Assembly: GCA_902802325.1 (NCBI GenBank) | Contig: CADCLV010000015.1 | Coordinates: 1 to 38,439, forward strand | Direction of reading: 5' to 3' | Origin: Oscillospiraceae bacterium | Lineage (GTDB): Bacteria; Bacillota; Clostridia; Saccharofermentanales; Saccharofermentanaceae | DNA: 38,439 nt | In this document: piece after piece, positions 16,073 to 25,821 of the stretch | Layout: each line of letters begins with the position of its first letter | How positions within the stretch are numbered: the stretch's first letter is position 1 | Program-made: the position numbers and the translations under genes | The notes under the pieces: generated by a model | Databases searched by the model: none | Told to the model about the DNA's origin: nothing | The model's input: the letters and a program-made list of their open reading frames with translations, nothing else

Positions 16073-17442
16073 TCTTTCCTCCGAAGCTTGGCAATAAAGA
16101 AACCGTCAAAATCCCCTTCATCCGGAAGAAGGGTCAGCATGCCTTCTTTTGCTTCCCGGAGTATGCGGGGATTCTTTTTCAGGTTATCCGGCAGCATTCC
16201 CGAAAAATCCTCACAGGTAAATTCCGGATGCGCCGACAGAAAATGCCCGATCTGAAGTGCATTTTCCGCCGGATCGATCGTACATGTGCTATAAACGAGA
16301 CAACCGCCGGCTTTCACTCTTTCACAGCTGTTTTCCAGGATCTTCTCCTGCACCGGCAGAAGAGACTGCATCTTTTCGTAATCCATGGTCAGGCGGATAT
16401 CCGGCTTTCTGTGAAGGAGACCGAGACCGCTGCAAGGCACGTCACAGAGTACCAGATCATATTGGGCAAGAAGTTTTTCTTTTTCTTCCTGAAGATAGGT
16501 GCAGTCATAGGGCATTGTGCGAATGATCGAAAGACCGAGGCGCGTTGCGGCTTCATCCACCATCCGAAGACGCACTTCATTGGCATCCAGAGCATCGATC
16601 CGGCCCTGATCTTTCATGATCTCCGCCATGTGCGTCGTCTTTCCGCCCGGAGCACTGCAGGTATCCAGCACCGAAAAACCGGGCTTTGGATCCGCAATAT
16701 GTCCCACCAGCATAGCAGAAAGGCTCTGTACTGAAAAAAGTCCGTTCCGGTATGATTCCAGTGTAGAAATATCCGTCGGATTTCCGGAAAAATCAATGCC
16801 GTAAGGAAGCACTTCACTTTCAGAAAAAGAAATGCCTTCCTTAGTAAGTTCATTTTCCAGTTCTTTCACGGAAGTACGGAAAAGATTGGCGCGGACCGTC
16901 ACCTTCGGGATCGTCAGAAATGCCTCCATCAGTGCATTTCCCTTATCCTGACCATACCATTTCAAAAGGCAGCCGGCGATCTCGCTTTTCAGAGAATACC
17001 GGATACCGGCCTTCTTTTTCGGAATGCTTGAAAGGAACTCTTCCCCTTCTTCCGCCACTTTCCGAAGAACAGCATTGACCATGCCTTCCGCCCCTTTGGG
17101 ACCGACATGTTTTACCAGTTCCACTGTCTCTGAAACAGCGGCATAGTTCTTTACCCCGTAGGAATAAAGGATCTGCCATGCTCCCATGCGAAGACAGGTG
17201 CGGACAGGTCCATGAAGTTTAGAAAGATCTTTCGAAAGATACCGGGATAAAACGGCATCCAGAGTATATACCCGGGTAATGGTTCCATAGACCATCGCCG
17301 TGACCTGGGACCGCTCTTTCGCAGAAAGACCGGATGAAGCTAACTGCTGCTTGAGCACGAGATTGGAATAGCCCTGTTCTTCCAGGACTTCGTACAGGCA
17401 TTGATAGGCAATTCCTCTCGCCTGATCCATCCCGGAGATCAT
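16069..17442 (-). CDS. rsmB: 16S rRNA (cytosine967-C5)-methyltransferase
   Basis: A 457-aa enzyme: NusB-like RNA-binding domain at about 1-145, then a Rossmann methyltransferase. Visible are LDTCSAPGGKTTHMAEIM (SAM site), DVPCSGLGLLHRKPDIR with one cysteine of the pair, and YSTCTIDPAENALQI with the catalytic cysteine. The start ATG 17442 shares a base with the fmt stop (TAATG). Full length, within the def-fmt-rsmB-rlmN block. Confidence 0.95.
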   Translation of the reverse strand: MISGMDQARGIAYQCLYEVLEEQGYSNLVLKQQLASSGLSAKERSQVTAMVYGTITRVYTLDAVLSRYLSKDLSKLHGPVRTCLRMGAWQILYSYGVKNYAAVSETVELVKHVGPKGAEGMVNAVLRKVAEEGEEFLSSIPKKKAGIRYSLKSEIAGCLLKWYGQDKGNALMEAFLTIPKVTVRANLFRTSVKELENELTKEGISFSESEVLPYGIDFSGNPTDISTLESYRNGLFSVQSLSAMLVGHIADPKPGFSVLDTCSAPGGKTTHMAEIMKDQGRIDALDANEVRLRMVDEAATRLGLSIIRTMPYDCTYLQEEKEKLLAQYDLVLCDVPCSGLGLLHRKPDIRLTMDYEKMQSLLPVQEKILENSCERVKAGGCLVYSTCTIDPAENALQIGHFLSAHPEFTCEDFSGMLPDNLKKNPRILREAKEGMLTLLPDEGDFDGFFIAKLRRKE

Positions 17443-18407
17443 TATGTTTCCTCCTCCATGAGGGCACCGACTTCAAAATTATGGGCACAATCCTTAGCGG
17501 ACATGCGCTTTCCGGATGCCGGCTGGACTTCTAAAAGAAGAAGCGGCTGATCTTCACACATGACAGCCAGGATCCCTTTCTTTCCGAAAAGGACAGTTCC
17601 GGGAATCGGCTCACCGTTGGCATTTCTATAGTTTTCCAGGATCTCCTCCGCATTTTCCGGCACTTTTGCATCATAGATCTTCATGCGGCCGCCCTTCCAA
17701 ATCGTGGAGGCACCCGGCCACGAAGACAAAGCACGGATCTGGGCACAGATCTTTGCTGCCGGATTCTTCCAGCAGATCTTTCCCTGTTCCTTACTGATCG
17801 GAGGAGACATGGTCGCTTTTTCATTATCCTGCGGCACCGGAGAGATCTTCCCGTCCAGATATCCCGGGATCGTCTCGATCAGAAGATCGGCACCGGCTCT
17901 GGCAAGCTGATCCATCAGCTCCGGAGTATGTACAGAATCACTGATGGGCACTTCCACCTGGGTCAGAATATCTCCGGTATCCATACCGGGATCCATCTTC
18001 ATGATGGTGACACCGGTAATGGCATCCAGATTCATGATGGCCCACTGTACCGGGGCGGCGCCGCGGTATTTCGGAAGCAGCGAGCCATGGACATTGATCG
18101 CGCCGTATTTCGGCATATCCAGCATTTCTTTCGGAAGGATCTTTCCATAGGCAGCCGTAATGATCATATCCGGCTGATAAGAAGAAAGGGTAGATATGGC
18201 CTCCTCATTCCGAAGGGTAGACGGCTGCCAGACAGGCACACCGTATTTTTCCGCCATGACTTTTGCCGGAGGCGGAGTCAGTACCATCTTTCTTCCCACC
18301 GGCTTATCCGGCTGGGTCACACAAAGCACCACTTCATATTTCTCGGAAATGAGTTTTTCCAGTACCGTCGCAGCAAGCTCCGGTGTTCCCATAAAAACGA
18401 TACGCAT
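17442..18407 (-). CDS. fmt: Methionyl-tRNA formyltransferase
   Basis: Formylates initiator Met-tRNA using 10-formyl-tetrahydrofolate. The 321-aa protein starts MRIVFMGTPELAATVLEKL and contains the catalytic stretch NVHGSLLPKYRGAAPVQWAI and the DTGDIL motif, followed by a C-terminal tRNA-binding domain (SSWPGAST). It starts 2 bases after the def stop, pairing the enzyme that adds the formyl group with the one that removes it. Confidence 0.97.
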   Translation of the reverse strand: MRIVFMGTPELAATVLEKLISEKYEVVLCVTQPDKPVGRKMVLTPPPAKVMAEKYGVPVWQPSTLRNEEAISTLSSYQPDMIITAAYGKILPKEMLDMPKYGAINVHGSLLPKYRGAAPVQWAIMNLDAITGVTIMKMDPGMDTGDILTQVEVPISDSVHTPELMDQLARAGADLLIETIPGYLDGKISPVPQDNEKATMSPPISKEQGKICWKNPAAKICAQIRALSSWPGASTIWKGGRMKIYDAKVPENAEEILENYRNANGEPIPGTVLFGKKGILAVMCEDQPLLLLEVQPASGKRMSAKDCAHNFEVGALMEEET

Positions 18408-18409
18408 AC

Positions 18410-18892
18410 TCAGGACTCTTCTTCCTCTTCTTCGACTTCTTCTACTTCAACGACCTTATCGATAAATAAAATACCATCCAGATGATCGTACTCGTGGCAG
18501 ATGCAAACTGCTAAAAGCTCAGTTGCTTCCAGATCGAACCATTCGCCGTTTCTGTCCTGGGCACGGACACGGATCCTTGTGGGACGCTCTACATAACCGT
18601 TCTTTCCCGGGCAGGAAAGGCACCCTTCCATTCCCAGTGCGGCGCCTTCTCTTTCATAGATCTCCGGATTAATGAATTCCAGTTTTCCATGTTCATCGCC
18701 GACATCGACAACAAAAGCACGGCGCAGGATCCCCACCTGAACCGCCGCGATACCGATGCCCCGGTTCTCAAAATACATAGTCTCGGCCATATCATCCAGA
18801 AGGATAGCCAGTTTCTCATCAAATTTCTCAACAGGACGGGACTTTTTCCGAAGGATCGGATCGCCGTCCACTACGATTTCACGCAATGCCAT
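18410..18892 (-). CDS. def: Peptide deformylase with acidic C-terminal tail
   Basis: Removes the N-formyl group from new proteins. The 160-aa metalloenzyme has all three motifs: GIGIAAVQVG (about 45-54), EGCLSCPG with metal ligand Cys91, and CHEYDHLDG with His133/Glu134/His137. After the catalytic domain it ends in an unusual run of about 12 mostly Glu and Val residues. GGAG lies 9 bases before the ATG. The first-motif Val replaces the Pro often seen there. Confidence 0.97.
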   Translation of the reverse strand: MALREIVVDGDPILRKKSRPVEKFDEKLAILLDDMAETMYFENRGIGIAAVQVGILRRAFVVDVGDEHGKLEFINPEIYEREGAALGMEGCLSCPGKNGYVERPTRIRVRAQDRNGEWFDLEATELLAVCICHEYDHLDGILFIDKVVEVEEVEEEEEES

Positions 18893-18946
18893 CTTTATTC
18901 TCTCCTATGAACTCTAATTCACTATTAAACATTATGATTATCCATT

Positions 18947-21196
18947 TTACCACATCGCATCAATATCTACCGAGATCGAGAATCCATAACCGGCGTAGGC
19001 CTGCTGGAGTTTCAGAAAACCGTCAGAAAGAAGAGCCTTATTCTTCGCCCTCACAACGATCTGATAGCGGTATCTTCCCATAAGCCTCGGGATACTGGCA
19101 GGACAGGGTCCCAGTATCGTCATATCGTCTCCCAGGCCTTTTGCCATCTCCCGGAAAGTCCCGGCAACCATGGAAGCCTGATTACTGCATACCGACTCAT
19201 CCTCATTGGTGATCATAATGCCGCCGATGGCCCGGAAAGGCGGATAGGCCAGCTGTTCCCGGTACACGATCTCACTTTCGAAGAAGCGGGCGTAATCCTG
19301 AGTGGCCGCAAAGGTATAGATCGGATTATCGGGCTGCACTGTCTGGATAAAGACCCGTCCCGGTACTTCTCCACGGCCGGCACGACCGCTGATCTGCGCC
19401 AGAAGCTGAAACGCTCTTTCTCTTGCCCGGTAGTCACTTTGCCACAGAACATTATCGGCGCCTAAAATACCTACGACCGAAACATTCGGGAAATCATGTC
19501 CTTTGGCGATCATCTGTGTTCCCACCAGAATGTCTGCCTCGTGATCTTTAAACTTCTGAAGGATCCGGGCATGAGCGCCACGGTAAGAAGTCGTATCCTG
19601 ATCCATCCTAAGTATTCTGGCTTCGGGAAAGTCACTTGCGACAAATTCTTCCAGTTTCTGGATCCCGTCTCCCCGGACTGTAATGTATTCACTTCCGCAG
19701 GTAGGACAGCGGTCCGGCATAGGGATCACTTTCCCGCAGTAATGGCAGATCAGAAGCTTATGGTGCCCCATGGTCTTGGTATGAAGAGGCATCGGCACAT
19801 CGCACTCCGGACAGCGGATCATATTCCGGCAGGAAGTACAGAACACATTCTGGGAAAAACCTCGCCGGTTCAGAAGCAGCATGATCTGCTCGCCGTTACT
19901 GATCGCCTGCTTCATTGCCGTATACAGCTTTCGGCTGAATATGGACCGGTTATTGTTTTCCAGTTCTTTTTGCATATCCACGATACTGACCTGTGGAAGT
20001 ACCGAACCGGTGACCGCCCTGTGATGAAGCGGCAAAAGCGTGCTGTATCCGTGGGTCGCCGCATAGTACGTCTCAATAGACGGTGTGGCGGAACCAAGCA
20101 GCAGCCTTATTCCGGCTTTATTCGCCCGGTAGCGTGCCACATCTCTTGCCGAGTAGCGGAGCATCGTATCTGCTTTATAAGACGAATCCTGTTCCTCATC
20201 CAGAATGATCAGCTGAAGATTCTGTAACGGGGCAAATACAGCGGATCTGGCGCCCACCACGATCTGCACTTCGCCCTTTTGGATGCTCTTCCAGGAATCA
20301 TATCTTTCTTTTGCCGTCATGCGGCTGTGAAGGACCGCGATCCCCTTCGGAAAACGGGAACGGATACGGGACACGGTCTGCGGTGTCAGCGCGATCTCCG
20401 GAACCAGATAAAGGACAGATCCGCCATTAGCCAATATCTTTTCCGTGATATGAAGATAGACTTCCGTCTTTCCGCTTCCCGTAACACCATAAAGAAGAAA
20501 CTCTTTTCTTCCTTTGGCTTCCAGCACAGCGTCCACCGCTGCCTGCTGTTCCGGATTCAGTTCGTGTTTTTCCGTCTTTTGCGGCAAAGTCACTTCCACT
20601 GTTTCTGTTTCCTTCTTCGCCTGCATTTCTTCGGCGGTAAACTTTACGGATCGGACCTGAACCAGTCCCTTCTTCGCCAGCGTATCTATGGGAGATCGTG
20701 AGATCGACAGTTCCTGCATCAGATCAGAAAGCGCGATTTCTTCCACTTCCAGAAGCCACTCCAATGTACGGATCTGCTGTATCGAATCCAGCGCTTCACT
20801 CTCCAGCGCTTCCACCGCTTTCTCATTTGAAACAAGAGATACCACAAGCTGGCTTCTGCCTGTCCGTTTCGTAACAAGTGCCGGCACCATCTGATGCATG
20901 GCAGAACCGTAGGTGCAGGCATACCGGTTCACGAGAAAACGAAGAAGACCCAGCTGTTCTTCATTTAATACCGGCTCTTCTTCCACCAGAGACTCGATTT
21001 CCTTTAATGCATATTTCGAATCAGAAGTCTCCTTAAGCTTCAATATCAATGCCACATTCGACTTATTGCCGCGGCCGAAAGGAACGCGCACATACTGCCC
21101 TACCCGGATCTTTTCCGAGAGGGAATCCGGGACAAGGTAATCGAATTTCTTATTGGTCTGCCAAACGCATTCACGAAGTACGATTTCGGCGATCAT
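18947..21196 (-). CDS. priA: Primosomal protein N' (replication restart helicase PriA)
   Basis: A 749-aa superfamily 2 3'-5' helicase that reloads the replisome at stalled forks. N-terminal DNA-binding domain (about 1-110), Walker A GVTGSGKTEVYL at about residue 235, motif II at about 333, paired-cysteine zinc module at about 452-500 (CTSC, CPEC, CHYC, CPTC), and GTQMIAKGHDFPNVSVVGI (motif V). Motif II reads DEEQ where E. coli PriA has DEEH. The coding sequence lies between polC (25 bases upstream) and def (54 bases downstream). Confidence 0.96.
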   Translation of the reverse strand: MIAEIVLRECVWQTNKKFDYLVPDSLSEKIRVGQYVRVPFGRGNKSNVALILKLKETSDSKYALKEIESLVEEEPVLNEEQLGLLRFLVNRYACTYGSAMHQMVPALVTKRTGRSQLVVSLVSNEKAVEALESEALDSIQQIRTLEWLLEVEEIALSDLMQELSISRSPIDTLAKKGLVQVRSVKFTAEEMQAKKETETVEVTLPQKTEKHELNPEQQAAVDAVLEAKGRKEFLLYGVTGSGKTEVYLHITEKILANGGSVLYLVPEIALTPQTVSRIRSRFPKGIAVLHSRMTAKERYDSWKSIQKGEVQIVVGARSAVFAPLQNLQLIILDEEQDSSYKADTMLRYSARDVARYRANKAGIRLLLGSATPSIETYYAATHGYSTLLPLHHRAVTGSVLPQVSIVDMQKELENNNRSIFSRKLYTAMKQAISNGEQIMLLLNRRGFSQNVFCTSCRNMIRCPECDVPMPLHTKTMGHHKLLICHYCGKVIPMPDRCPTCGSEYITVRGDGIQKLEEFVASDFPEARILRMDQDTTSYRGAHARILQKFKDHEADILVGTQMIAKGHDFPNVSVVGILGADNVLWQSDYRARERAFQLLAQISGRAGRGEVPGRVFIQTVQPDNPIYTFAATQDYARFFESEIVYREQLAYPPFRAIGGIMITNEDESVCSNQASMVAGTFREMAKGLGDDMTILGPCPASIPRLMGRYRYQIVVRAKNKALLSDGFLKLQQAYAGYGFSISVDIDAMW

Positions 21197-21221
21197 CTAC
21201 GATTCCCCCTTCCCCGACAGG

Positions 21222-24200
21222 TTACTTCAGCATATCAAAAAGATCGATCTGACGAGATCTGGGAAGCTGCTGGATCAGGTGTTCCTCCTCCAGTTTTTTC
21301 ATGGCTACCGGACCAAGATGAGCCCGGTTTTCCAGGTCTTCCTGAGTACTGAACGGACGTTCATTTCTTGCTTGGACAATGGCCTCGGCCATGGAATCAC
21401 TGATAGTCGCAATGACATTAAACGGCGGCAGGATCTTTCCTTTTTCCAGTTTCTGGAATTTCACCGCCTCTGATTTATTCAGATCATACGGCGCAAACGT
21501 AATGCCACGAAGATGCATTTCCTCCACAAGCTCACAGAGGTAATAAAGCGCCTTTTCATTCGGCTTACGCATACCCAGACCATTCCCCAGCTCGATACGC
21601 TTGGCCGTGACTTTTTCAATGCCTTTACAGAGAAGATCTCCGTCGAATTCATCGGCGCGGATCGTAAAGTAAGCGCAGTAATATTCCTCCGGATAATATA
21701 CCTTAAACCAGGCAACACGAAGGGCCGAAATGGCGTATGCCGCCGCGTGGGCTTTCGGGAACATGTACTGGATCTTTTTACAGGAATCGATATACCAGTC
21801 CGGCACATTATTCTCACGCATAATGGCTTCATGTTCCGGTGTTAAGCCCTTACCTTTTCTAACCTTCTCCATGATCTGGAAAGCATCCGAAGATGGAACG
21901 CCCCAGTAGATCAGTCTCGTCATGATACTGTCTCGGCATCCGATAACGGTATTCAGTGTGCAGGTACCTTCTTTGATCAGGTCCTGGGCATTTCCGTTCC
22001 ATACACCGGTACCATGGGAAAGACCCATGAGCTGAACCAGATCATAGAACTGGGCCGGCTTGGTTTCCGCGATCATGTCACGCGCCATCATGGTACCAAG
22101 CTCAGGAAGGCCGAGAGTCGCGGCTTTTGCCGGAGATGTGCCATCCGGGATCCCCAGCGCTTCTGTCGATGTAAACAGCGACATGACCTTCGGATCCGGG
22201 ATTGGGATCGAACGGATATCGATACCGGTCAGGTCACTTAACATACGCATCATAGTCGGGTCATCATGACCCAGAATATCCAGTTTCAGAATGGTATCAT
22301 GCAAAGCATTAAAATCATAGTGTGTAGTAATAATGCCGCAGTCCATTTTATTGGCCGGATGCTGTACCGGAGTAAAGTCATAGATATCCATCTCTTTCGG
22401 AAGTACAACGATACCGCCCGGGTGCTGGCCGGTGGTTCTCTTGACACCAACGATCCCGCTGGCCCGACGGAGCGCTTCCGCATTGGTGATATTTTCTCCC
22501 TTTGCCTCACAGCACTTCTTGATCAGCGCGATTGCATTTTTCTCTGCAAAGCAGCCGATGGTTCCGGCGCGGAAAGTATGGTGGCTTCCGAACAGTTCTT
22601 CTACATACTTATGGGCGCGCGGCTGATATTCACCGGAGAAGTTCAGGTCGATATCCGGCTGCTTATCTCCCTTAAATCCGAGGAAGGTTTCAAACGGGAT
22701 ATCCTGACCATCCGAGATCATCATTGTGCCGCACTTCGGACAAGGTTCGATCGGCAGGTCATAGCCGGAACCGTATTCACCGGTCAGGTCAAATACAGAG
22801 TACTTACACTTGGGGCAGCGACGGTGCGGCGCCAGTGGATTTACCTCGGAAATACCGGAAAGAGTGGCGACCAGAGAAGAACCTACGGAACCTCTCGAAC
22901 CAACCTCATATCCGTCCGAGTTCGACTTTTTCACCAGCTTATAGGCAATGTAGTACATGATGGAATAGCCGTTACCGATAATACTGTTCAGCTCTTTTTC
23001 GACACGCTGTTCAACGATCTCCGGTATCTTTCCTTCATGCTCATACATCTCGTGCATGGTCTTGTATACGATCTCACGAAGATCATCCGGCGCAGACAAA
23101 ATGACCGGCGGGAAAGTGCCGTCCGGGAACGGTTTAATGTCGGAGCGGATCGAATCGGCGATTCTCTTCGGATTGTGGATAACGACTTCTTTACTGAGTT
23201 CCTCTCCCAGGTAGGAGAATTCCTCCAGCATCTCACCTGTTGTTCTGAAATACAGATCACTCTGGTATTCCGCATCTTTAAAGCCCATATCCATGAGCAT
23301 ATATTTTCTATACTCACCGTCTTCTTTATTGAGGAAGTGGGCATCAGTAGTGGCAACACAAGGCTTTCCCACCCGTCTTGCCATTTCCACGATAATTTTA
23401 TTAATAGCGATCAGATCATCATTACTATGCAGTCCTGAATCTTCTTCACGAAGATAGAACGCATTATTACAGATCGGCTGGATCTCAAAATAGTCATAAA
23501 GCCGGATCATTCGGGCAAATTCACTGCTCTCGGAAAGAGCCGCAAGTGTCTCGTCGACATTATTTCCATGCTCTTTATAGTAACGATGGACCATGCGGAA
23601 GATCTGACCACGCTCACAGGCGCCGCCGATGATCACACCGCCGCTTAAGTACCGCACCTCGGATTTCGGAATACGGGGACGCATACTGAAGTACTCGATA
23701 TGGCCTTCCGAAACTATACGGTACACATTATAAAGGCCGAGGGTATCCTGTACCAGGAATATGATGTGATAAGAAGGCGTCTTTCTTCTCATGACTTCTT
23801 CCTTCGTCATCATACCGACTTTCTGGTTCATTTCTTTACAGTTGGTAAAACCGAAATCAGAAATGCACCGCAGAAGGATCTGGCCGCTGGCTCTGGCATC
23901 GCCCATAGCACGGTGTTCCTGTTCATTGGTAATACCGAGAAAAGCACAGGCATCTTTCAGATTGTGCTTTTGCATATCCGGATATAAATAGGTCACCGCA
24001 GATACGGTATCGATCTCAACCTGGTAAAACTTCACACGGTAGGGGTGATGCTTCTCTTCATCCAGCTGTTCGATATCGATCTGGAAACCCGCTTCACGAA
24101 TGAAACTCATATCGAAAAAGATATTATGGCCGACCAGAAGTTCATCATCCTTCAGGAATTCTGCCAGCTTCGTCACCGCTTCAAAAGGTGTCGGCGCATC

Positions 24201-25787
24201 CGAGATCATCTCTTCGGTGATCCCGGTCATCTCCGCAGCTTTTTCAGAGATCGGCACGCCCGGATTGACCATGGTCGTAAAGGTCGCACTCTCGTGATAC
24301 TCGCCGTTTTCATCTTTCTCATAGCGGATCGCCGCAATCTCTAAAAGCCCGTCTTTGGTGCAATCCAAACCGGTCGTTTCCACATCGATCGCAACAAAAC
24401 GGTCCAGGGAAAGGTCTCGTTCTTCCAGGTGATACACGATGCAGTTTCCATCGTCCACCAGATATCCTTCCATACCGAAGATCAGTTTGAAGTCCGGATT
24501 GGTTCCCTTCTTTTTGCAGTCTTTATATGCAGCATAGGCATCGTTATAACCCTGCACCACGCCGTGGTCTGTAATGGCGCAGGCCGGATGCCCCATACGG
24601 TATGCCGTTGTGATCAGATCCTTCGGTTCGATCACGGCATCTTTCTCACTCATCTTGGTATGCGCATGAAGCTCCACACGTTTTTCTTCTGCAGGATCAT
24701 CACGCTGCGGCGGAGGCGGGCATTTATAAAAGCCCTTGACGGTCGCCACGATCTCATCGTCGTACTGGCTGTAGGCCAATGTAGCGCATACACCGGCATA
24801 CCCGCCTTTTCCGAATTTCTCGTTAAGGATATCCGCCTCATCCGGACGCAGGAAAGACACGCAGCTGACTGCATAAGTCTTATCCGACATAGGGAATTTG
24901 CAGAGTACCGTATTTTTATTTTTTCCGACAAGACGCTGCTCTTCTTTATCAATAATGATCTTTCCCTGCATACGAAGTACTGTCTGATCGGAAAGTGCTC
25001 CTGCAGAGGCCATGGAAACAGCATCATGAATACTGTAAAGTTTGGCATCCTCGTCCAGAAAACCAACGATACGATTGGAATTCTCATCATCACCGGCTTT
25101 CGCGGCACGGCGGAATTTCTGCTCAGCAGACTTTTCTTTCTTCTGCTGTTCTTTTTCTTTTTTTGACTTATAGGCCCAGGACTCCGGATTCAGTTTCTCG
25201 TCGTCCTTGTTTTCGGATTTCTTTTCTTCTTTGGGTTCTTCCGCCGGCATACTGCTCTTAGTACGGGAACGCATCTGATTCAGGAAATAATCCGGATCAA
25301 CAGGCACCTCCAGCTGTTCGCAAACCATGACATTTCCCCAGTCCACGCCCAGATACGTATGCACGAAACCGGTAATAAAGGCATTAAGCTGTGCCGCCTG
25401 TTCTTCCGGCATTTCACCGATCAGCACGGTACGGATGCTCTTGTCACCCAGCTCCAGATGGGAAATGAAATTACCGAATCCGGTCTTGTTGGAAATGACC
25501 CACTGAAGCCAGTAAAGAATCGCCGGCATCGAAGCCTTTCCCGCTTCACTTAAGAGATTACGGATATAAATACGCACGTGGCTCAAATGAAGATACTGAC
25601 GCAGATATGCCTCCAGTGCCATCAGCGCATTTTTTGCCCTGATGCTCTCCAGAAGCGTCAGATGGATCTCCATTCCCTGAAAGCATTCATCAATGCAGAT
25701 CTCCTCCACCTCAGACGGGATCGCCATAGCAATCTTCTTCAGTTTCGGATCTGACGAAGTTTCAATTGCAAAATCGTATAAAGTCAT
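21222..25787 (-). CDS. polC: DNA polymerase III alpha subunit, PolC type
   Basis: The Gram-positive replicative polymerase with built-in proofreading, 1521 aa, somewhat longer than Bacillus PolC (about 1440). Order: N-terminal domains; a Lys/Glu-rich low-complexity insert at about 180-230; PHP domain from about 371 (VELHAHTKMSEKDAV, AITDHGVVQ); DEDDh exonuclease inserted in it from about 464 (VAIDVETTGLD, HNIFFDMSF, HRAMGDARASG); a CPKC...CPKC zinc element near 990; polymerase catalytic region with PDIDLNFSGEYQ near 1045; C-terminal helix-hairpin-helix (NRAHLGPVAMKKL). It starts 34 bases after ispG. Confidence 0.98.
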   Translation of the reverse strand: MTLYDFAIETSSDPKLKKIAMAIPSEVEEICIDECFQGMEIHLTLLESIRAKNALMALEAYLRQYLHLSHVRIYIRNLLSEAGKASMPAILYWLQWVISNKTGFGNFISHLELGDKSIRTVLIGEMPEEQAAQLNAFITGFVHTYLGVDWGNVMVCEQLEVPVDPDYFLNQMRSRTKSSMPAEEPKEEKKSENKDDEKLNPESWAYKSKKEKEQQKKEKSAEQKFRRAAKAGDDENSNRIVGFLDEDAKLYSIHDAVSMASAGALSDQTVLRMQGKIIIDKEEQRLVGKNKNTVLCKFPMSDKTYAVSCVSFLRPDEADILNEKFGKGGYAGVCATLAYSQYDDEIVATVKGFYKCPPPPQRDDPAEEKRVELHAHTKMSEKDAVIEPKDLITTAYRMGHPACAITDHGVVQGYNDAYAAYKDCKKKGTNPDFKLIFGMEGYLVDDGNCIVYHLEERDLSLDRFVAIDVETTGLDCTKDGLLEIAAIRYEKDENGEYHESATFTTMVNPGVPISEKAAEMTGITEEMISDAPTPFEAVTKLAEFLKDDELLVGHNIFFDMSFIREAGFQIDIEQLDEEKHHPYRVKFYQVEIDTVSAVTYLYPDMQKHNLKDACAFLGITNEQEHRAMGDARASGQILLRCISDFGFTNCKEMNQKVGMMTKEEVMRRKTPSYHIIFLVQDTLGLYNVYRIVSEGHIEYFSMRPRIPKSEVRYLSGGVIIGGACERGQIFRMVHRYYKEHGNNVDETLAALSESSEFARMIRLYDYFEIQPICNNAFYLREEDSGLHSNDDLIAINKIIVEMARRVGKPCVATTDAHFLNKEDGEYRKYMLMDMGFKDAEYQSDLYFRTTGEMLEEFSYLGEELSKEVVIHNPKRIADSIRSDIKPFPDGTFPPVILSAPDDLREIVYKTMHEMYEHEGKIPEIVEQRVEKELNSIIGNGYSIMYYIAYKLVKKSNSDGYEVGSRGSVGSSLVATLSGISEVNPLAPHRRCPKCKYSVFDLTGEYGSGYDLPIEPCPKCGTMMISDGQDIPFETFLGFKGDKQPDIDLNFSGEYQPRAHKYVEELFGSHHTFRAGTIGCFAEKNAIALIKKCCEAKGENITNAEALRRASGIVGVKRTTGQHPGGIVVLPKEMDIYDFTPVQHPANKMDCGIITTHYDFNALHDTILKLDILGHDDPTMMRMLSDLTGIDIRSIPIPDPKVMSLFTSTEALGIPDGTSPAKAATLGLPELGTMMARDMIAETKPAQFYDLVQLMGLSHGTGVWNGNAQDLIKEGTCTLNTVIGCRDSIMTRLIYWGVPSSDAFQIMEKVRKGKGLTPEHEAIMRENNVPDWYIDSCKKIQYMFPKAHAAAYAISALRVAWFKVYYPEEYYCAYFTIRADEFDGDLLCKGIEKVTAKRIELGNGLGMRKPNEKALYYLCELVEEMHLRGITFAPYDLNKSEAVKFQKLEKGKILPPFNVIATISDSMAEAIVQARNERPFSTQEDLENRAHLGPVAMKKLEEEHLIQQLPRSRQIDLFDMLK

Positions 25788-25821
25788 ACGAACCCCTTAC
25801 CCAAAAAAGTTGATCCGTCTA

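Noticed and set aside
22266..23438. A 390-codon plus-strand frame inside polC
   Set aside because: Antisense shadow of PolC, with no ribosome binding site and no recognisable domain.
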